Of a stretch of 64,000 nt of DNA, positions 61,411-64,000 are shown piece after piece. Made by a program: the position numbers and the translations under genes. The number at the start of each line of letters is the position of its first letter. The first letter of the stretch is position 1. The notes under the pieces are model-generated. The model ran no database searches. It was not told the origin of the DNA and was given only the letters and a program-made list of their open reading frames with translations. This stretch comes from Micromussa lordhowensis (Eukaryota > Cnidaria > Anthozoa > Scleractinia > Lobophylliidae), in NCBI GenBank assembly GCA_964020085.1, contig OZ026606.1, positions 16,986,780 to 17,050,779 on the forward strand. The letters are read 5' to 3'.

Positions 61411-64000
61411 ATGTACAAACAAGCTGTTGTAAGTTGGAATAACTATCGGGAGATGGATCGCACACGGTATTGTATTAACTGGGATTTGTGTGCTTTATGC
61501 CAGTTGGAGAATACAAATGAAAATCTTGTTTCTCCGGTTAATGATAAAAGAAAAGATCGTGGGTCAGGCTATAAAAGTTTAGCCAATAATCTACCAAAGT
61601 TCGAAGAGCTTGGCCAACTGCCGATTCAAGTGCCCTTGTCCCTCCTAGACGAAGGAAGGGGAATCAAAGAAACACTAACATCTCACCAAGCATCGTGGCA
61701 CAAATCATGTTTTAATAAATGTAGCAGTGCAAAGCTGACCAGAGCTCACAAGAGGAAGCATGCTGAGGTCAGTGAGGACGACTCTGATGATGAGACATCT
61801 ACACAACCGAGTCCTATCAAAACTAGAAATGCCTCTCTTGGAACAGCAGCCAAGTCTTCGACCAGAGATGACAGAAAGCGATGCTTCTTTTGCGAGGAAG
61901 CGGGTAGGAAACTCAAGATAACTATATTTAAATCTGCCTTGGGTAACACACAACAGTAAATCAGTGACAACTTGTGGGTATGATATGTGTGGAATGTTCA
62001 TCATGAGCTGAGGGTTTTGTTCTTTTGTACATTAGTATTTCTTATCTAAACAACTCCGTGCTTTTTCCTTCTTCCATTTCTAAAAGCCCCCAGAGTAGGC
62101 GATTTTGCATTTTGCGTGTAAATAAACTGTCTAAGTATAACAAAAATTGGACTGTACTTCATAAAACAATCACTGAATGGTTCAAACATTCAGGGTGTTT
62201 ACAGTTCTCGAATAGAAGGCTTATTTGTAAACAAATGTAAACAAATAGTGCACAAATTTCAGAATAATACTTATTTCGGATAGGATTTAAAATAAAAAAA
62301 AAAACAATTGAAGATGAAATTATGAAAAGAAACAAGATACATTTAACTGAAAAGTCGTAATTTTGTTATTTCTAAATATCTATGTCATAACAGGTACGAA
62401 TCTTCGTAGAGCAGCAACATTTGCTGTTGATAGCAACGTAAGAGCAGCTGCCACAAAGCTTCAAGACCATAACCTGCTGTCAAAATTGGCATCTGGTGAC
62501 ATGCATGCTCTTGATGCATATTATCACCCATCATGCCTCATGGCTCTTTATAATCGAGTCAGAAACATCAGACCCTCGAAAGAGCAAGAAGACAGTGAAT
62601 CTTCTCAAGTTGCTTTGGAAGCTATTGCTTTAGCGGAACTTGTCATGTATATAGAAGAGGCTCCAAGGCTAATGGTTTTTCAGTTGTCTGATTTGGCAAA
62701 AATGTATTCATGTTTACTTGAGCAGCTCGGAGGACATGTTCCAGGCCGTGTAAACAGCACAAGGTTGAAGGATCGCCTGCTCGCACAAATACCAGAGCTT
62801 GGCGCATATACTGAGGAAAGGAAGTAAAGCTCGCATTTTCTGGCAATATTGGCGCCGCTTTACACTTCGCCCAAAATCATGACTATGACACTGAGGGCAT
62901 GTATCTTGCCAAAGCGGCAATGCTTGTCAGAAAAGAGCTATTAGATAGGAAACAATGCTTTAATGGTACATGAACAAAAGTGAGCAAGATACGCTGGGCG
63001 TGAATGCAGGCGTGGTGATTTCCCAGCTGTTGATCTTTAACGCCGTGAAACGTCACCGGAAACCGCAGTCTGATGCCACAGCAACCAAACATGACCCAAA
63101 TAGAGAGCCTCCATTACCTGTCTATCTGGGACTACTGGTTCATGCTGAAACCAGAAAGAAACTTTTAGTAGATAAGCTCTACAGATTAGGGCTATCCATT
63201 TCTTACGACCGAGTGATGCAAATCTCAGCAGATCTAGGAAACAGTGTCTGTGCACAATTTGAAGCTGATGATGTAGTGTGTCCCTCAAAGTTGAAAAAGT
63301 CACTGTTTACAACTGGTAGTGTGGACAACATTGACCACAACCCAAGCTCACGTACAGCTAAAGACTCATTTCACGGAACAGCGATTTCTTTCACTGAGCA
63401 CCCTACCAATGACCTTGACGGCATAGACAGAAATCGAGTTCTAATAAATGCTGACCTACCTAAAAGAAAGACCGTGTCAAACCTACCTGAGGCCTACACT
63501 AACATTCAGCCTTACATGGAGACAGAATTGAGGAAAGATTATTTTGTTCCAGTGGGGTGTACTGTTAACAAACCGCATTCAGATGTCGGCACTGAAAACA
63601 TGAAAAGTGAGTACCAGTGGCTCAATAAGGTCAACGAGCTACTAGAGAAGGAAAAGATGGAGGAGAAAGAATATCTGTCGTGGTCTGCTCACTTTGCCTC
63701 CTTGCAAACCACAGCTCTTTCACCCACTGCTATAACATCACTCTTACCCCTCTTCGAAGAAAATGCGCACAGCAAAGCAATGATCCAACATTCCATGAAA
63801 TTAGTAAAGGACGCGATCGCATACATCAATCCCGGACAGACACCAGTAGTTGGAATGGATCAGCCCCTTTACGCTCTCGCAAAACAGATCCAATGGGAAA
63901 GAGCAGATGTCTATGGGGAGAGGAGCTATGTTGTGATGATGGGTGGGCTTCACATTGAGATGGCGTCACTAAAGATGGTGGAACACTGGTTGAACAACAG
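61411..64000 (+). pseudogene. Decayed transposon-like gene of unknown family, truncated at window end
   Basis: Exon 1 (61411-61909) has a Cys-rich start (CINWDLCALCQ), WHKSCF, an acidic linker and CFFCEEAG, likely zinc-binding. It joins in phase through a GTAGG donor to 62394, which encodes TNLRRAATFAVDSNVRAAAT and onward. The reading frame shifts near 62816 (the continuation VKLAFSGNIGAALHFA is in another frame) and again near 62990, after which an open frame runs to the end with YLGLLVHAETRKKLLVDKLY, GLSISYDRVMQISADLGNSV, TTGSVDNIDHNPSSRTAKDS, FHGTAISFTEHP and MMGGLHIEMASL. These are recurrent in many near-identical cnidarian and fish predicted proteins as far as I recall, which argues for a mobile element. 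I do not know a named superfamily or the enzyme fold. It sits in an intron of, or after, the nucleotidase-like gene. Confidence 0.65.

Overview
The window is animal nuclear DNA, most likely from a cnidarian and probably a stony coral. Genes are split by GT-AG introns, the DNA is AT-rich, and introns and spacers are full of decayed transposons: palindromic MITEs, SINEs, Penelope-like elements and a MULE. The coral assignment rests on general resemblance of the repeats and is inference. A run of 200 Ns (37927-38126) is a scaffold gap.

Layout. 1-5.0 kb: first two coding exons of NUDCD1 (minus), with LINE and palindrome debris in its introns. 6.2-33.7 kb: three beta-tubulin genes, A (6175-9581, +), B (22607-28576, +) and C (30904-33693, minus), all six exons with introns at the same codon positions. 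A and C are conventional 446-residue beta-tubulins with an EGEF-plus-acidic tail. B is a divergent 473-residue paralogue with a non-canonical tail. Between A and B lie a broken rhodopsin-type GPCR (12.35-13.66 kb), a MULE transposon with an open 588-codon transposase (16.1-19.5 kb) nested in a second element that itself interrupts a tandem repeat, and an 8-bp-TSD hAT-type MITE. 36.3-37.9 kb: the last WD40 exons of a TRAF7-like gene (minus), cut by the gap. 38.6-46.0 kb: a membrane protein with EGF-like modules (+), whose first visible intron holds two Penelope-like copies head to head, each ending in a hammerhead-ribozyme-like motif. 49.9-52.8 kb: two C19orf12-like single-exon genes (minus). 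54.5-60.9 kb: the first five exons of a 5'-nucleotidase-like metallophosphoesterase (+) with an N-terminal acylation signal. 61.4-64.0 kb: a decayed copy of a transposon-like multi-exon gene of unknown family.

Best leads. (1) Tubulins A and C are base-for-base identical over long parts of exons 4, 5 and 6 while the introns between are unrelated, so homogenisation stops at exon borders. (2) Tubulin B replaces the glutamate-rich tail with a 44-residue extension ending in a GHVN-type repeat. (3) Two families of hammerhead-like motifs sit in Penelope-type debris, one with a nearly complete predicted stem I. (4) The MULE has terminal inverted repeats built from a tandem 14-mer and an intact PHD-FLYWCH-MULE reading frame. 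No computation was run; all alignments were read by eye.
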